Origin: Dactylonectria macrodidyma
Taxonomy: Eukaryota > Ascomycota > Sordariomycetes > Hypocreales > Nectriaceae
Length of the DNA: 64,000 nt
Direction of reading: 5' to 3'
NCBI GenBank assembly: GCA_020744425.1
Contig: JAGMUV010000002.1
Coordinates: 744,001-808,000, forward strand
The notes under the pieces were generated by a model. That model worked only from the letters and a program-made list of their open reading frames with translations, searched no databases and was not told the origin of the DNA. Below are positions 11,807 to 23,220 of this stretch, piece after piece. The translations under genes were made by a program, and so were the position numbers. Each line of letters begins with the position of its first letter. Positions within the stretch are counted from its first letter, which is position 1.

Positions 11807-13245
11807 TCTTGCGGATTCTGAGAATCAATGAGTATATAAGAGAAAGAGACGACACCCAAGTGAAGCTCGAGATTATTTCAACAATGAGAAAAAGAACAAA
11901 GCAAAGTGGTCAGGTTTCGGGAGCACGCCACGGCGAAGGCCATGGCTCAATCGAATCAGCTGGTGGGCGGCGGGTGGCGGGACTGGACCAAACTTTACGT
12001 TTTCATTCTGCTTTTTTACCCCGCCAATGCCGAGTCTATGCGATTGAAGGCGCTGTATCTTAGTCATCGAAGGCCCAGAAATGCCGAGACACCGACTTGA
12101 CCGAGTTCAAGTTGGACAATAGAGTGGCGGCATGGATCGAATGTAAATAAAAAGGGATGTTACATAATACAATCCCACCAATCTTCTTCTAGCCATCAGA
12201 GTTGTTGCTTGCACATCAACTGTCAGTTATCACAGGTACCTGTATCTCGTAGCAGCTCATGATGGGAGCTCCAAAAGCGTAAGGCAGTCTCCACACAGTG
12301 CTGAGGAGTTGATCCTTGCCCATCATAAGTTCCAACCCAAAATGCCTTCCTAATTCAGAACGGCGATCAGCCCTTACCATGATAGGATCAAAACGCCATA
12401 GCTCGTATGGATCGACGATAAGAGTTAAGCTTGTTTACATTGTTTACCTTGTTTACCCCTCGATATTCCCGATAAACCGTATCTTGACCGTTGAAGCGAG
12501 AAAGATTCGACGGATCTGTCTAGGGTAAGGCTATTATAACGCTGATGGGGCATCATAACGAGCTGTAAGGCTCTAACTTGATGGCATGGAGAATGTCTGT
12601 CGCTCTGTGCTTTTGTGGCACCTTTCTATCTGCATGAAATGGTTCCTGGAAAGTTTTCGTGCCTGTAAGCCAAGGACAGGGTTGGTATCTGTGGTGGTAT
12701 GTGATCGGCCTCGCTCATGAAGGCCTGACCTCTCCTCGACAATAGTTCCTCGCTCCACTCCGCCTTTTGGACAGGGGGCCAATCATCCATTCGCCATCGT
12801 TTACTCCTTCCATCAGACCTTTGAATTCGCCCGTCACGCCATGGATGGCAGTGTACAAAGCATAGCTCCCCATCGGCAACACCTACCGCGTACAGTGCCT
12901 ATGAGCACCGCGCTCTCCGTCGTACAGTCTCCTATCCTGGTTCATCTTGACGAGGGAACAAATGAGCGGCCGTCACACCTACGCCATCGCGGGTGCCAAG
13001 CAGCTCTATTTTTCGACCTGCCGTTTCCGCTATGCATGCCGATAGTCTAAGAGCCTTGCTGAGCGAGAGCTATTGTCACCGTGCGACGTTCAGAAGCGAG
13101 CTTGTTTGATCCACTCAAGAAGTCGCCGATGATGTGCTGCTGTATATAACTGCCTGTTTGCCGTGCGCATTGAGGCCGTTCCAGACTCTGCGCTCCAGTC
13201 TTCTCCAAGGAAACTGTAGGATTATCATATTTGGAGTTCTGCGCC
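11807..13245. promoter_or_regulatory. Divergent promoter region, CBS / M28 aminopeptidase
   Basis: A 1.4-kb space between divergent starts. A TATA box candidate (TATATAA, 13143-13149) lies about 100 bases before the aminopeptidase ATG. Three perfect consecutive 9-base units TTGTTTAC(A/C/C) span 12431-12457; the reverse complement of each contains the forkhead consensus GTAAACAA. I see no coding exon here. Confidence 0.5.
12431..12457. promoter_or_regulatory. Three tandem forkhead-consensus sites
   Basis: TTGTTTACA, TTGTTTACC and TTGTTTACC follow each other without a spacer. The reverse complement GTAAACAA matches the consensus of fungal forkhead factors of the Fkh/Sep1 type. The array is about 625 bases upstream of the CBS start and 790 bases upstream of the aminopeptidase start. 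Function is inferred from motif match and clustering only. Confidence 0.5.
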
Positions 13246-14871
13246 ATGAAGTTTCTCACTGGTTTGCTCTACGGAGCGCTGCTTGTTGCCGAGGTCGCGG
13301 GCAAGAAGTTGACTCCTAGTCAGGTTGAGGGAGACATCAAGAAGTCCAAGTACGTATCGTCAAGTTGAATTATGTGGAACGAATCTCTAACAATTCTAGG
13401 CTCAAGAAGACCCTGTCAGACTTGAACAAAATTGGCACCAAGAACGGCGGCAACCGGGCTTTCGGTCTCCCTGGCTACGAGGCTTCCCGAGACTATATCC
13501 TCAGCCAAATCGAGGGCAAGTACGGAAAGTACTTCGACACCTATGTCCAGCCATTCAACCACACATTTGAGCAGACTCGAGACATCTGGATCCGCGGACC
13601 AGATGGTGAAGATGTTTATGTCATCACTCTGATCTACAACAATGCCACTCCCACACCGGACGGTGTGACTGGAGAGCTCATCCCTGTCCCCGTCGATCTT
13701 GAGCGCGGCTCTGGATGTTTCGAGGATCAATGGGACGGAATCGACGCCACCGGCAAGATTGCGCTCATCATGCGCGGCAGCTGCGCCATCTCTGACAAGC
13801 TGAAGCTAGCCAAGGCTCACGGAGCATTGGGAGCCATCCTCATCAACCAGACCCCCGGTGACAACATCGGAAGCGCCACCCTCAGCGCCGAGAACCTTGG
13901 CCTGCTCGTTCCAGTCGGTGTCATCCGATACGCAGTCGGAACGGCGTGGCTGGAGCGCTTGGCCGCCGGCGAGACGCTCGAGGCTACCCTGCTTGTCGAC
14001 TCCATCAACGAGGCCAGAGAGTCCTGGAACATCATCTCGGAGACAAAGCAGGGCGACCCCAAGAATGTCGTTATGCTGGGAGCTCATCTTGACAGTGTGC
14101 AAGCTGGGCCTGGTATCAACGACGATGGCAGCGGAACCGCCGCTATCCTCGAGATTGCTAAGTCATTCTCCAAGTACAAGGGATACGCCAACAAGGTCCG
14201 TTTCGCTTGGTGGGGAGCTGAAGAGTAAGTGAAATAAAATGCTACTTCATATCTTGGCGACTAACCCTGGCTTAGGAGCGGCTTGATTGGATCTCTTTAC
14301 TACGGTTCCCAGTTGACCTCTGAGGAAGCCGACAAGATCAGATTTTACTTCAACTACGACATGATCGGTTCTCCTTACCCCACGTACAGTGTGTACGCAA
14401 ACAACGATGCCGACAAGGTTGGCGGAGATCTCATCGTGAAGTGGCTCACCAAGAAGGGCAAGGATGCCGTGTATAGGTATGTTCTAATCTCTGAGCTGCG
14501 AGACTCAAAACACTAATGATTGCAAAAGCGAATTTGGAGATTCCTCCGACTACGTCGCCTTCGTCGAACTCGGCATCCCATCGTCTGGTATCTTCACTGG
14601 TGCAGACTCGGAGACCGATCCTTGCTACCACCTTGCGTGCGACACTATTGACAACATCAACTGGGGCGCCTTGACCCTCAACACCAAGACTGCTGGCCGA
14701 GCGGCAGCTCAGCTCGCTCTGAGCCTGAAGGGTGTCCCGCCAAGGGCCAACAGCACAACCAACCCGAAGAGCAAGCGGTCCGTGGCCTTGAGCTTCGAGA
14801 AGTGGGAGGCTAAGATCAAGGTTGCCGAAAAGGCGCACAGCTGTGCTGCGAGCGGAAAGATTGTGGTTTAA
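13246..14871 (+). CDS. Secreted M28 zinc aminopeptidase with PA domain (LAP2 / aminopeptidase Y type)
   Basis: Four exons: 13246-13349, 13400-14224, 14276-14476 and 14529-14871. The protein starts MKFLTGLLYGALLVAEVAGKK, a clear signal peptide. A protease-associated domain occupies roughly residues 120-235. The M28 zinc ligands are visible: H264 and D266 neighbourhood in AHLDSV, D276 in NDDGSG, the acidic pair E309/E310 (AEE, split by an intron), the Asp in YDMIG and the His in CYHLACD. Predicted Cys residues in the catalytic half could form a disulfide. The family removes N-terminal residues from extracellular or vacuolar peptides; secretion is inferred from the leader. The start has a TATA box about 100 bases upstream. 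Substrate preference (leucine or broad) cannot be read from sequence. Confidence 0.92.
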
Positions 14872-15231
14872 GCTCTAGGTCAATTCTATGAGACAGTAGT
14901 ACTTAAACAAAGCGGGCACTTTTCGTCGCTAAAAGATATGAAATTGTTCGTTAACTATATCGCGACTCAGAATATAGTGTTGGTGACCCACCGTAGAGAG
15001 CATCAAGTTAAGGTGTTGGGCGACTAACCCTTGCTGTTTGTTGGTCGAGGTCACAATAAAACGGCCGAAACCCCGCACCACTCAGGGACGGAGGATATGA
15101 ATTTCCATGGCCTGGTTCTCTCTCAGATGACGATCAAATAAGCGCTCAACAAACCATCCTCTCACTTGTGCAAAGCAGTTGTGACTTGACTCCTCCGCTC
15201 CAGCATCTTTCCCCTCTGAATCTATACTATC
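14872..15231. other. Short intergenic spacer
   Basis: About 360 bases between the aminopeptidase stop and the F-box gene start. It should hold the terminator of the first gene and the promoter of the second. CT-rich sequence precedes the F-box ATG. No other feature was seen. Confidence 0.5.
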
Positions 15232-16614
15232 ATGGACGCAGATCGAATCTCTTCTCCCGCCATATCTAAACCTAGTCTACTTGATGGGCTAGCGTCTTTC
15301 GAGGTGCTGGCACCTGAGATCTTGCTTCAAATCGTCACCAACCTTCCCGGCCTCGACACCCTCTGGAACCTGCTGGGCGCATCACCTCATGTATGGCGCC
15401 TCTTCAACTGTCATGCTCTCGCCATCACCGAAGGCATAATTTCTGGCCCCAACTCGATACTGCCACTAAGGGTCCAAGAAATCGTTCGTGGAGTCATACT
15501 TACGCGCTCCAAAGCCCTTCCTTTTCAGAATCTAGAAGAGTTCCAGGTCCGGTTCATGCGCAGCATGATGCCTTTTGGCGCACCGAAAGGTGCGGTACTC
15601 AAAGTCATCGGCCCTGAGGCTCTATCCGTATCGACCGTGTCAGTCCCGGTGCTTCGGTCCGTCGTCGCAACAGCGCACCAAGCCTCGGCTCTATCGCAGG
15701 CTTGTTTGGCGTCATGCCTGGCACGGATCAGAGACCCCAGCTTCAAGCCGCTGCACGCTGACCCAAGGCCTCAATACGGGGGTGATTACGGTCATGACCC
15801 CGAAGAATGGGTCCCACCCTGGGATCGCGAGTTCACAGGTAAACCCGTCCAGGTGGTCGATGCAGGGCAGCCAAGCTGGGTTGAGGAAATGCGAGCCTTG
15901 CGGGCCGTGTGGTTGATACAGCTCATGGGTGAAGTGCAGTGTCTCGTTGCGGACGAGGCAGAGACGGTTGGCTGGCCAGATGAAGATATCCATCGGCTGA
16001 GCAAGATGGACCCGGTGGATGTCGTAACCGAGCTGCCCGAAACGCCGCTCTCTAGGGAAGAAGAGGTGAAGTCGATGATGCAGTATCTGGCGACGCGCGG
16101 AGACGCGACGAAAGATACCTTTTATCGATTGCCCCGGGCACCTTCGGCCTCGGAAAGTGCAAGATGGATAACTGCATCGCCAAAGCGCAATCTTCGTCCT
16201 AGGCTTGTACGAGGTTTTCTTCGAAATGGCAAGTTTCACCCATTGCCGGAGGGTTCCGCTGTACCAGAGGATGGCACGCCGTTCAAGCGTCCAGATGTCA
16301 ATGAATCTTTCGAATGGGGTCAAACGGAGAGTTCCTTGACGAGCACATCGTGTGGTATATCCATTTTTAGAAGCCTTACAGCCGGCGATGCTTGGCACTC
16401 ACCTACGCCTATTCCCGGTGTCAAGTTCGACTCTTTCCGTCCGCTGGGCTTCGCATTCTGGGATAGGCGGAGGATGCATCTGCTGGGCCTGAGCAATGGA
16501 ATATCAAGATTTGGGACTCACGTCGACGTTTATCTCTTTGCGTTTGAAAGCATCCTACCCCCGGGAGAAGTTGCCAGTTTGAAGGCTGAGCTTCGCCGCT
16601 CAAGGGCCCAATAG
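15232..16614 (+). CDS. F-box domain protein
   Basis: Single exon, 460 residues. An F-box-like motif lies near the N-terminus (FEVLAPEILLQIVTNLPGLDT, about residues 23-43, continuing to HVWRLF). The remainder has no leucine-rich or WD repeats that I recognise, which is common for fungal F-box proteins of the large lineage-specific sets. F-box proteins recruit substrates to SCF ubiquitin ligases through Skp1; the substrate here is unknown. There is no signal peptide or membrane segment. The start ATG follows a pyrimidine-rich leader and is the first in frame. The gene converges on the next gene with a gap of about 170 bases. The family call is moderately strong, based on the N-terminal motif only. 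Confidence 0.75.
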   Translation: MDADRISSPAISKPSLLDGLASFEVLAPEILLQIVTNLPGLDTLWNLLGASPHVWRLFNCHALAITEGIISGPNSILPLRVQEIVRGVILTRSKALPFQNLEEFQVRFMRSMMPFGAPKGAVLKVIGPEALSVSTVSVPVLRSVVATAHQASALSQACLASCLARIRDPSFKPLHADPRPQYGGDYGHDPEEWVPPWDREFTGKPVQVVDAGQPSWVEEMRALRAVWLIQLMGEVQCLVADEAETVGWPDEDIHRLSKMDPVDVVTELPETPLSREEEVKSMMQYLATRGDATKDTFYRLPRAPSASESARWITASPKRNLRPRLVRGFLRNGKFHPLPEGSAVPEDGTPFKRPDVNESFEWGQTESSLTSTSCGISIFRSLTAGDAWHSPTPIPGVKFDSFRPLGFAFWDRRRMHLLGLSNGISRFGTHVDVYLFAFESILPPGEVASLKAELRRSRAQ

Positions 16615-16786
16615 CTGTCAACATCTATAAATCGGTAGCTTTCTTTTCCTTGAATAGAATAACAATACTTCTAGTAGGCTACTTCAATTCGCTTCAAGGG
16701 GTTAACAGGGTCTGATGATGCTGACAGCTTTTATTCATGATGGACTAAATATCTGATCCCATCCGCCGCCATAAATCCCAAGTAGG

Positions 16787-18208
16787 TCACGCATCAGTAA
16801 CGTGGAACAAGAGAGTTATCTTTCGTGATTTCTCGAAACCGGTAACAGTAGTTCCGATTACTGTGAAGGGAACAACTGGGACGAATATATCAACCTTGTT
16901 GATGGTCTTTACTCCCAGTTTTCCCTTGTGGTTCAGCAGGAAAAACGCCGACCCTGATCCGTTAGGGGTGCCGAGTACAGCAAAGAACTCGTCCGGATTG
17001 TCGTCAGCAGTCAGTGTTATCTTATCGCTCCACTTTCCGATAGTTGTGCCTTTTCCATCCTTCGCATTCTTGTTGATAAGGGCTTGGAAAACAAACTGTA
17101 GGGTAAAGTCATTTGTGATCCAGGAACGGATGATGTAACGAACATTGCTGACATCCCCGCCGTGAAATCTGCAGGCCTCGCACTGTAAAGGCCCGCGTGG
17201 GGGGGTTAGCCGTTTTCCTATTATATTAAAAGAAAGGGCGAATAGATAGGTTCTCATGGGTAGCAACGCCGGGAGGTGAGAACGGCGGTGGACGGTCATA
17301 AAATAAAATAACGGGATGGCGGAAAAGAGTACACATTTGCTTACCCATTGCATCCACGCTGCATCACTCCACTGAGGCTCAACGTTAGTCGTCTGAAAGT
17401 ATGCAAGGCTTCCAGCCCGGTAAGAGCCGGTGGGAGCTGGATATCCAACTTACCTGGCGGATGTGTGTCGTGGCCGTTGTATCCGGAATAGACTTCCGCT
17501 TCATGGCCTCAATGACTCCAAGGTTGGTGTCGGCAATTACGACGCCAGGATCCAGAATGAAAGCGTTTCCAAAATATGCCGCTGAAGGCTACAGGTTATA
17601 TGTCTTAGGTCAGCGTTATTCCATCACCATATCGGATTTGACGCCTAATTTCTGTTGTGCGGCTTGGTTGAGTTGCGGGAAGAACTTACCTCGCCATCTG
17701 AAACGTCAAAGTTGCCTTCAGCTTCATCATCAAAGAGGAAGGTAGGATCATCATATATTTGTCCTGAATCGGTGTGTACCCAGTAAATATAATGAGCTTC
17801 TCCAGAGATGCCGAGACCGCTCAATGCTGCATCCAAGTAGTTTTGAAAGAAAGGTTTGCGCTCCGGGTCGTACCTCCAGCCTTCCATCTCCTGCAACTGG
17901 TCTGTCTGGAGGTATATTGGAGCCTCTAGTGAAGCTCCCTTGTTGGCCGCCCGGGAATCCTCTTGAGACATGGCCATCAGACAATGCAGTTTGGCCCCTT
18001 TGACGCGAGCCTCTTCGTAGGTAGTGGTTGCTCGCTCGGTAAGATTGGCAACCACATTGTCATACAAGTCACGCTGTGTGACAGGGAGGTGAGAGTTTAG
18101 ACCAGGATTTCCAGATGGCCCACCAAAGAGAAGCAGGAGAAGGGAAGTGGCAGCAATGAAACAGTAGGCGGAGAGTGACCTCCAAGAGGACTGACGTCTC
18201 CCAGCCAT
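16787..18208 (-). CDS. Hypothetical protein with N-terminal membrane anchor
   Basis: I do not recognise this family. Four exons with good GT-AG borders and matching phases can be joined: 18208-17690, 17588-17454, 17392-17345 and 17182-16787, giving 365 residues. Residues 13-30 (SAYCFIAATSLLLLLFGG) form a hydrophobic segment that can act as a signal anchor or signal peptide; the preceding residues are basic, which suggests type II topology. The lumenal part has potential N-glycosylation (NLTERA), an acidic stretch (FLFDDEAEGNFDVSDGE), a CEACRFHGG motif and a C-terminal half rich in beta-strand pattern. No transmembrane segment follows. The third exon is only 16 codons but splices cleanly on both sides. 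A secreted or Golgi-resident role is possible; no function is claimed. Confidence 0.72.
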
Positions 18209-19785
18209 TCTGTATCAAGAACGGGTGTTGGATGTAATATTTGGATATGGCAGAGAGGGAAAATGGTAAAAGACTTGATGGTTTTTTGACATGGGGAAAG
18301 CCTCCAAGTTATTTCGTTTGAACGGCTTGGACAGAGGAAGGACATGGTAAATCCAGATAGTTGTCGAGGTGCGTTTAGCCATCGCTTGCTGCTGACCAAG
18401 GGGATCCGACATGGAGGCTTAGTCTGCACTGTTGCAGTGCCTCTTCATACCCAGTAACCTTGTTGGCAGCAGTCTCTTGCGATAAATGTCGGTGGCACAT
18501 CTTTTGCCCAACTCGGCAGCACAACCTGTTGGTTGCTCAATACTATACCCTTACCCGGAAGCATACGCGGCGCTCTGATTGGTTGTCACAAGGCCAAGGC
18601 GGTCCCTTAATAGGCCGGCTTGTGGTTCCATGGACCGGCAATTACAATCTCAGCGCAGTTGGTTAGCAGAGTGGGTGACACTTTGCAATCCTCCCGAAGG
18701 ATTGCAGAAGGTCCTGCACGGATTGTGCCATAATTGACGTTGGTCATTTCGGATTCTGAACCACAAGGCTGTTTCATGATCCCCTAATCCACCGAGAAAG
18801 GCTCAATCGATGCCAGACTGTCTATTGAGCGGGATTTACAGGCCCAATGATCCAGCCGCCATGGATGTTGGTGTGACCTGTTCTTGAGGTGGGCGCAGCG
18901 AATCACATCATACCTGGGACTGAGATTGCGGAGGATTCAAGCAGAACCAACAACATGTTGCTGCGGGTGGAAAAGTCGTAAAGAAAAAGCCAGCAAAACG
19001 GGCGGCTATTTCGATAGTTCTTTTTAAGCTTATCTTTAGGCGACTTGTCCGGCATCTCCAGCGCTTTGAAGTTGATGCCTTTACTCTGTAGCTAAAATTT
19101 GTTTCTTGTAAGTTGAGTGTAATGTCCTTAGTCTGGTTGACGGGTCGGTGTTGTTGACGACGATCTAGCAACCTCGCAAGCCCCTGATATCTAACCTGTT
19201 AGCATCTCAAGGGTCGGTCATGACTGGTTTCTTTATCCCTGAACCAGCTGTGCCACTATGCTATTTTTCAGCCAACAGGCTCGGAGATAGAACCCATGGA
19301 ATCCTTCCGCAGATCATTCTCCGCCGATACTGCTTACTGTAGCGCAACCGAGAGTCCAACATAACAGAACCAGCACAACGAACAACACAGCCACAGATCA
19401 ACAAAGGAATGACCTAGCTGGCTCCTAAGAGTTCCGCGCTTAAAGTTTCCTGCTATTTTACCTGGACTCCCTTGCCTGCTCACTTGCTGCGCCTCTGGTG
19501 CATTGCTGAATGCTACCCTAGTGCCCTAGAACCAACAGCTTTTCTAGAGGAACCAAGATGCAACAAACGGTAAGAAGAGAGAGCAGCGGAATTCTAGGAC
19601 AAATAGGGGACGCATTATGCGTAAGGCAGGAGGTAAAAGTCAATAAAGGTGCTATGCGCTCTTCGTGAGAGGTCGGGATGAACCACTCCAAGACTGTAGA
19701 AGTCTGTCAACCATTATCACGTTACCCCTATTGCTATCAATATTTATCCCACAGCAACACGATATATTGTTTCTATACCCTTTGA
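18209..19785. other. Intergenic region with a perfect 9-bp hairpin
   Basis: This 1.6-kb space lies between divergent genes and should contain both promoters. A perfect inverted repeat, TGCAATCCT at 18684-18692 and AGGATTGCA at 18698-18706 with a 5-base loop, is present. A stretch before it (CAGTTGGTTAGCAGAG) resembles a tRNA D arm, but no complete cloverleaf can be drawn. No coding exon was seen. Confidence 0.45.
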
Positions 19786-22700
19786 ATGGCCACTTACCCA
19801 ATGGCGTGTTTCACTCTTCGGAGCGCCGCCTCGTTGGTGGTAATGCTGCTGGCACTCATGGCGCCACTTGCCGCAGCGCTTTCGAATATTCGCATCATGC
19901 CCCTCGGAGACTCAATTACCAAGGGCAACGGCTCAAAAGACCAAAAGGGTTACCGGAACCGGCTCCGGGAGAAGCTTCTTGGTCGAGGTATTGCGGTAGA
20001 CATGATCGGTACTCAGAGGCACCCCAGTGGTATGGTGGATAATGACCACGAAGGCCACAGCGGAAAGGTGCTTGCACAAATCAACACGTACTGGCAGAAC
20101 TCCATACAGGCCCGTCCTAACGCGGTTCTTGTGCATGCGGGCACAAACAACATGGATCTGGAGGAGGATCTCGAAGGCTCTCCGGCTGTGCTGGCGGCCA
20201 TCATTGACGGCTTGTTCGAGCAGGCTCCAGATGCTACTATCTTTGTTGCCCCAGTCATTTGGGCAAACAACCCCAGGATGCAGCAAAACACCGACAGGTT
20301 CAACCCGCAAGTTGTGGCCATTATTGAGGAGAGGCAACAGGCTGGGAAACACATCCTCAAGGTTCCCATCGATATCACTGCGGCTGACCTGTGGGATGAA
20401 AAGCATCCCGATGACAGCGGCTACGAGAAGATGGCCATCGCTTGGTTCTCGGCTATCCTCGATGCCGACCAACGTGGCTGGCTTAAGAGCCCTGTCGAGG
20501 TGAACAGCAGCGGCCTTCCAGGCATGGGCCTCGGAACTAGTGCAGGAACTGGCGGGGCCCAGGAGGAGATTGAAGGGAGTATCTGGAAGAAGTATGGCAC
20601 TGCCTTTGAGGGCTTCCGAACCTGGGAATCCATTGGCACCATCCGTGGCCCTGTTGAGAATGCTAGCCGAGAAAAGGTGATACTGGCGGACCTCAACGGC
20701 GACCGCATCGCTGACTACGTTGTTGCCGACAGCGATGGCACAATGCGTGCTTGGATCAACGGAGGCAAGGCCAACGACTGGACGAGTATCGGAGAGATCA
20801 ACCCAGATTGGTCGACTATTAAAGGAAACATGATTCGCCTTGCCGACGTCGACAACGACGGCAAGGCTGATGTGATTGCTCTGTACGAGGACGGCGCAGC
20901 CAAGGTCTGGAGGAACACCAACAACGGGCGCAAGTTTACGGCTCTTGACTCACAGTGGGCAACGGGACTGGCGTCTAGAGACAAAATCCAGTTCGAGGAT
21001 GTCGATGGCGATGGATACGCTGATTATTTGGTTATTGAGAGCAGTGGCGCTGTCCAATGGGCCCGCAACACGCATAACAACGGCAAGGATGACGACAAGA
21101 AGAACTGGGAGACGGCTGTGACGATTGCACCTGGCCCGGCAGGCATACCTCCCGACAGGGCAAGACTGCGAGACATTGACGGTGATGGTAAGGCCGGTAA
21201 GTGCTGCATAAGAGGCCTCAGTCTTCAGAAAGACTCGAGATGGACGCAACTGACACAACGACAGACTATCTGGTCGTCTACGCGGGGGGTGCTGTCAAGG
21301 CATACCGCAATACTCTAGACGAGAGCGGCCGCAACTGGGAAGACCTTGGCACCATCGCTCCAGGAGTGTCTGGCGTCACCGGTGACATGATTCGGTTCGC
21401 CGACATGGACGGTGACGGCCTGTCGGACTTCCTTGCCGCTGCTGATGATGGAAGTATCCGGATGTGGAAGAACCTTGGCATCCTTGGCTCCAAGGGCTCG
21501 AGCATTCGCTTCGCTGACTTGACGGGCGACGGTAAGGACGACGTCATCTCGGTTGATGCTAAGGGTCGCGCCAAGGCTTGGATGAATAAGGGCCTCGGCC
21601 AGTGGGAATCGATGGGTGAGATTGCACCGGGTTTCGACGAGGACCTCTCGTCGTCTCGGATCGAATTCGCTGACGTTAACGGCGATGGTAAGGCTGGTAA
21701 GTCTTTGTCTCCAAGCCTTAGACCGAGTCGAGATAACTGACACGATGACAGACTACCTCATCATCTACGGAGGCGGTGCCGTCAAAGCGTACCTGAACAA
21801 CGGCAACCTCCCCAACCCACCAGAGGGCCAGCGCATCTGGCAAACGGGCATCACCATTTCCAATGGTGTTGGCGAGGCCGGCAGAAAAGTCAGGTTCGCG
21901 GATTTAAACGGTGACGGCTACGACGGTGAGTCTTAGGCTACAGAGAGAGTTGAGACAGAGTCGAGATGAACGCAACTGACACGACGACAGATTTCCTTAT
22001 CCTATACGATGGCGGGGCTGTCAAATGTTGGCTTAACAACCAAAACATACCGCCTACGAATGGCGAACGCATCTGGAGTGAGGGCGTCGTCGTGGCCACG
22101 GGCGTCGGCGAGCCGGGCAGCAAGATCCGGTTTGCCGATCTCACGGGAGATGGAAAGGCGGATTACATCGTCCAATACGAAGGAGGCGCTGCGAAGGGTT
22201 ACCGCAACAATGGAAAGATCCCCGATGGTGAAGGGAGAAAATGGAATGATATGGGTACCATCGCCGTGGGCGTCACGCCCCAGGGTCCTGTCCATTATGC
22301 CGATCTCGACGGCGATGGGAAGGCTGGTAAGTCTTGAGGCTTAACATAGAGAGTTGATACAGATGCAACGCAACTGACAGGCCGACAGACTATCTCGTTG
22401 TATTTGACGGGGGAGCCATCAATGCGTATATCAACGACAACGACTGGATTCCCAGGGCACCGGATGAAGACGGAGGCGGTGACAACGGAGGCGACAACGG
22501 TTCAGGCTCATCAGTTTCAGTTCCCAGTGTACCAGTTCCAACAAGCAGCAGTGGAACTTCCGTTGTCTACATCGACCCGGCCATCTGGAGCTCCCAGCAG
22601 CCGACGGCAGGTTGCCAGCCACCCTGTACGCTCGTCCTGCCGCCGTGGCCGCTGTCTTCCGAGACGACAATCAGCTTTCCAGTCATCACCGAGACCATCA

Positions 22701-23171
22701 AGGAGACTTGGCCCGAAACCACAAACGGGGTTACTGTATATCGCACAGCTACAATCACCGTCCGCATCACGATCCCGCCAGTCACAACTTCTAAGATCAA
22801 CGTGTCCAACATCATCTTGACCGATTCCACCTCCAAAGTCATTTCTGTACGAAGTAGCATTATCCCACCGCCAGTAACATTGACAGAGTCCACCCACAGC
22901 ATCACTTATACGTATAAGCCGGGGCCTTTTCCTACCGGCACCGACGTTGGTCCTCCGCCCGGAGACAATCCGAGCGAGATCCACGTTACCGCCGGGGTGC
23001 CTGGACCTCTTTGCCTTGCTAGCTGCGGCAGTCTCTGTCTCTTTGGCTGCACCCCTGGTGGAGGTGGTGGAGGTGGAGGTGGCGATTCGATCGGATGTAT
23101 AGGAGGGGGATGTTCTCCTGGCCCAGGACCTGGTCCAGGAGGAGACTGTGTTGGCGAGGGGTGTGAAGGAA

Positions 23172-23220
<49 letters not shown>

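Noticed and set aside
18640..18720. tRNA-like segment with D-arm-like GGTTAGCAGAG and a hairpin
   Set aside because: No acceptor stem or T-arm (GTTCGA type) can be paired at the required spacing.
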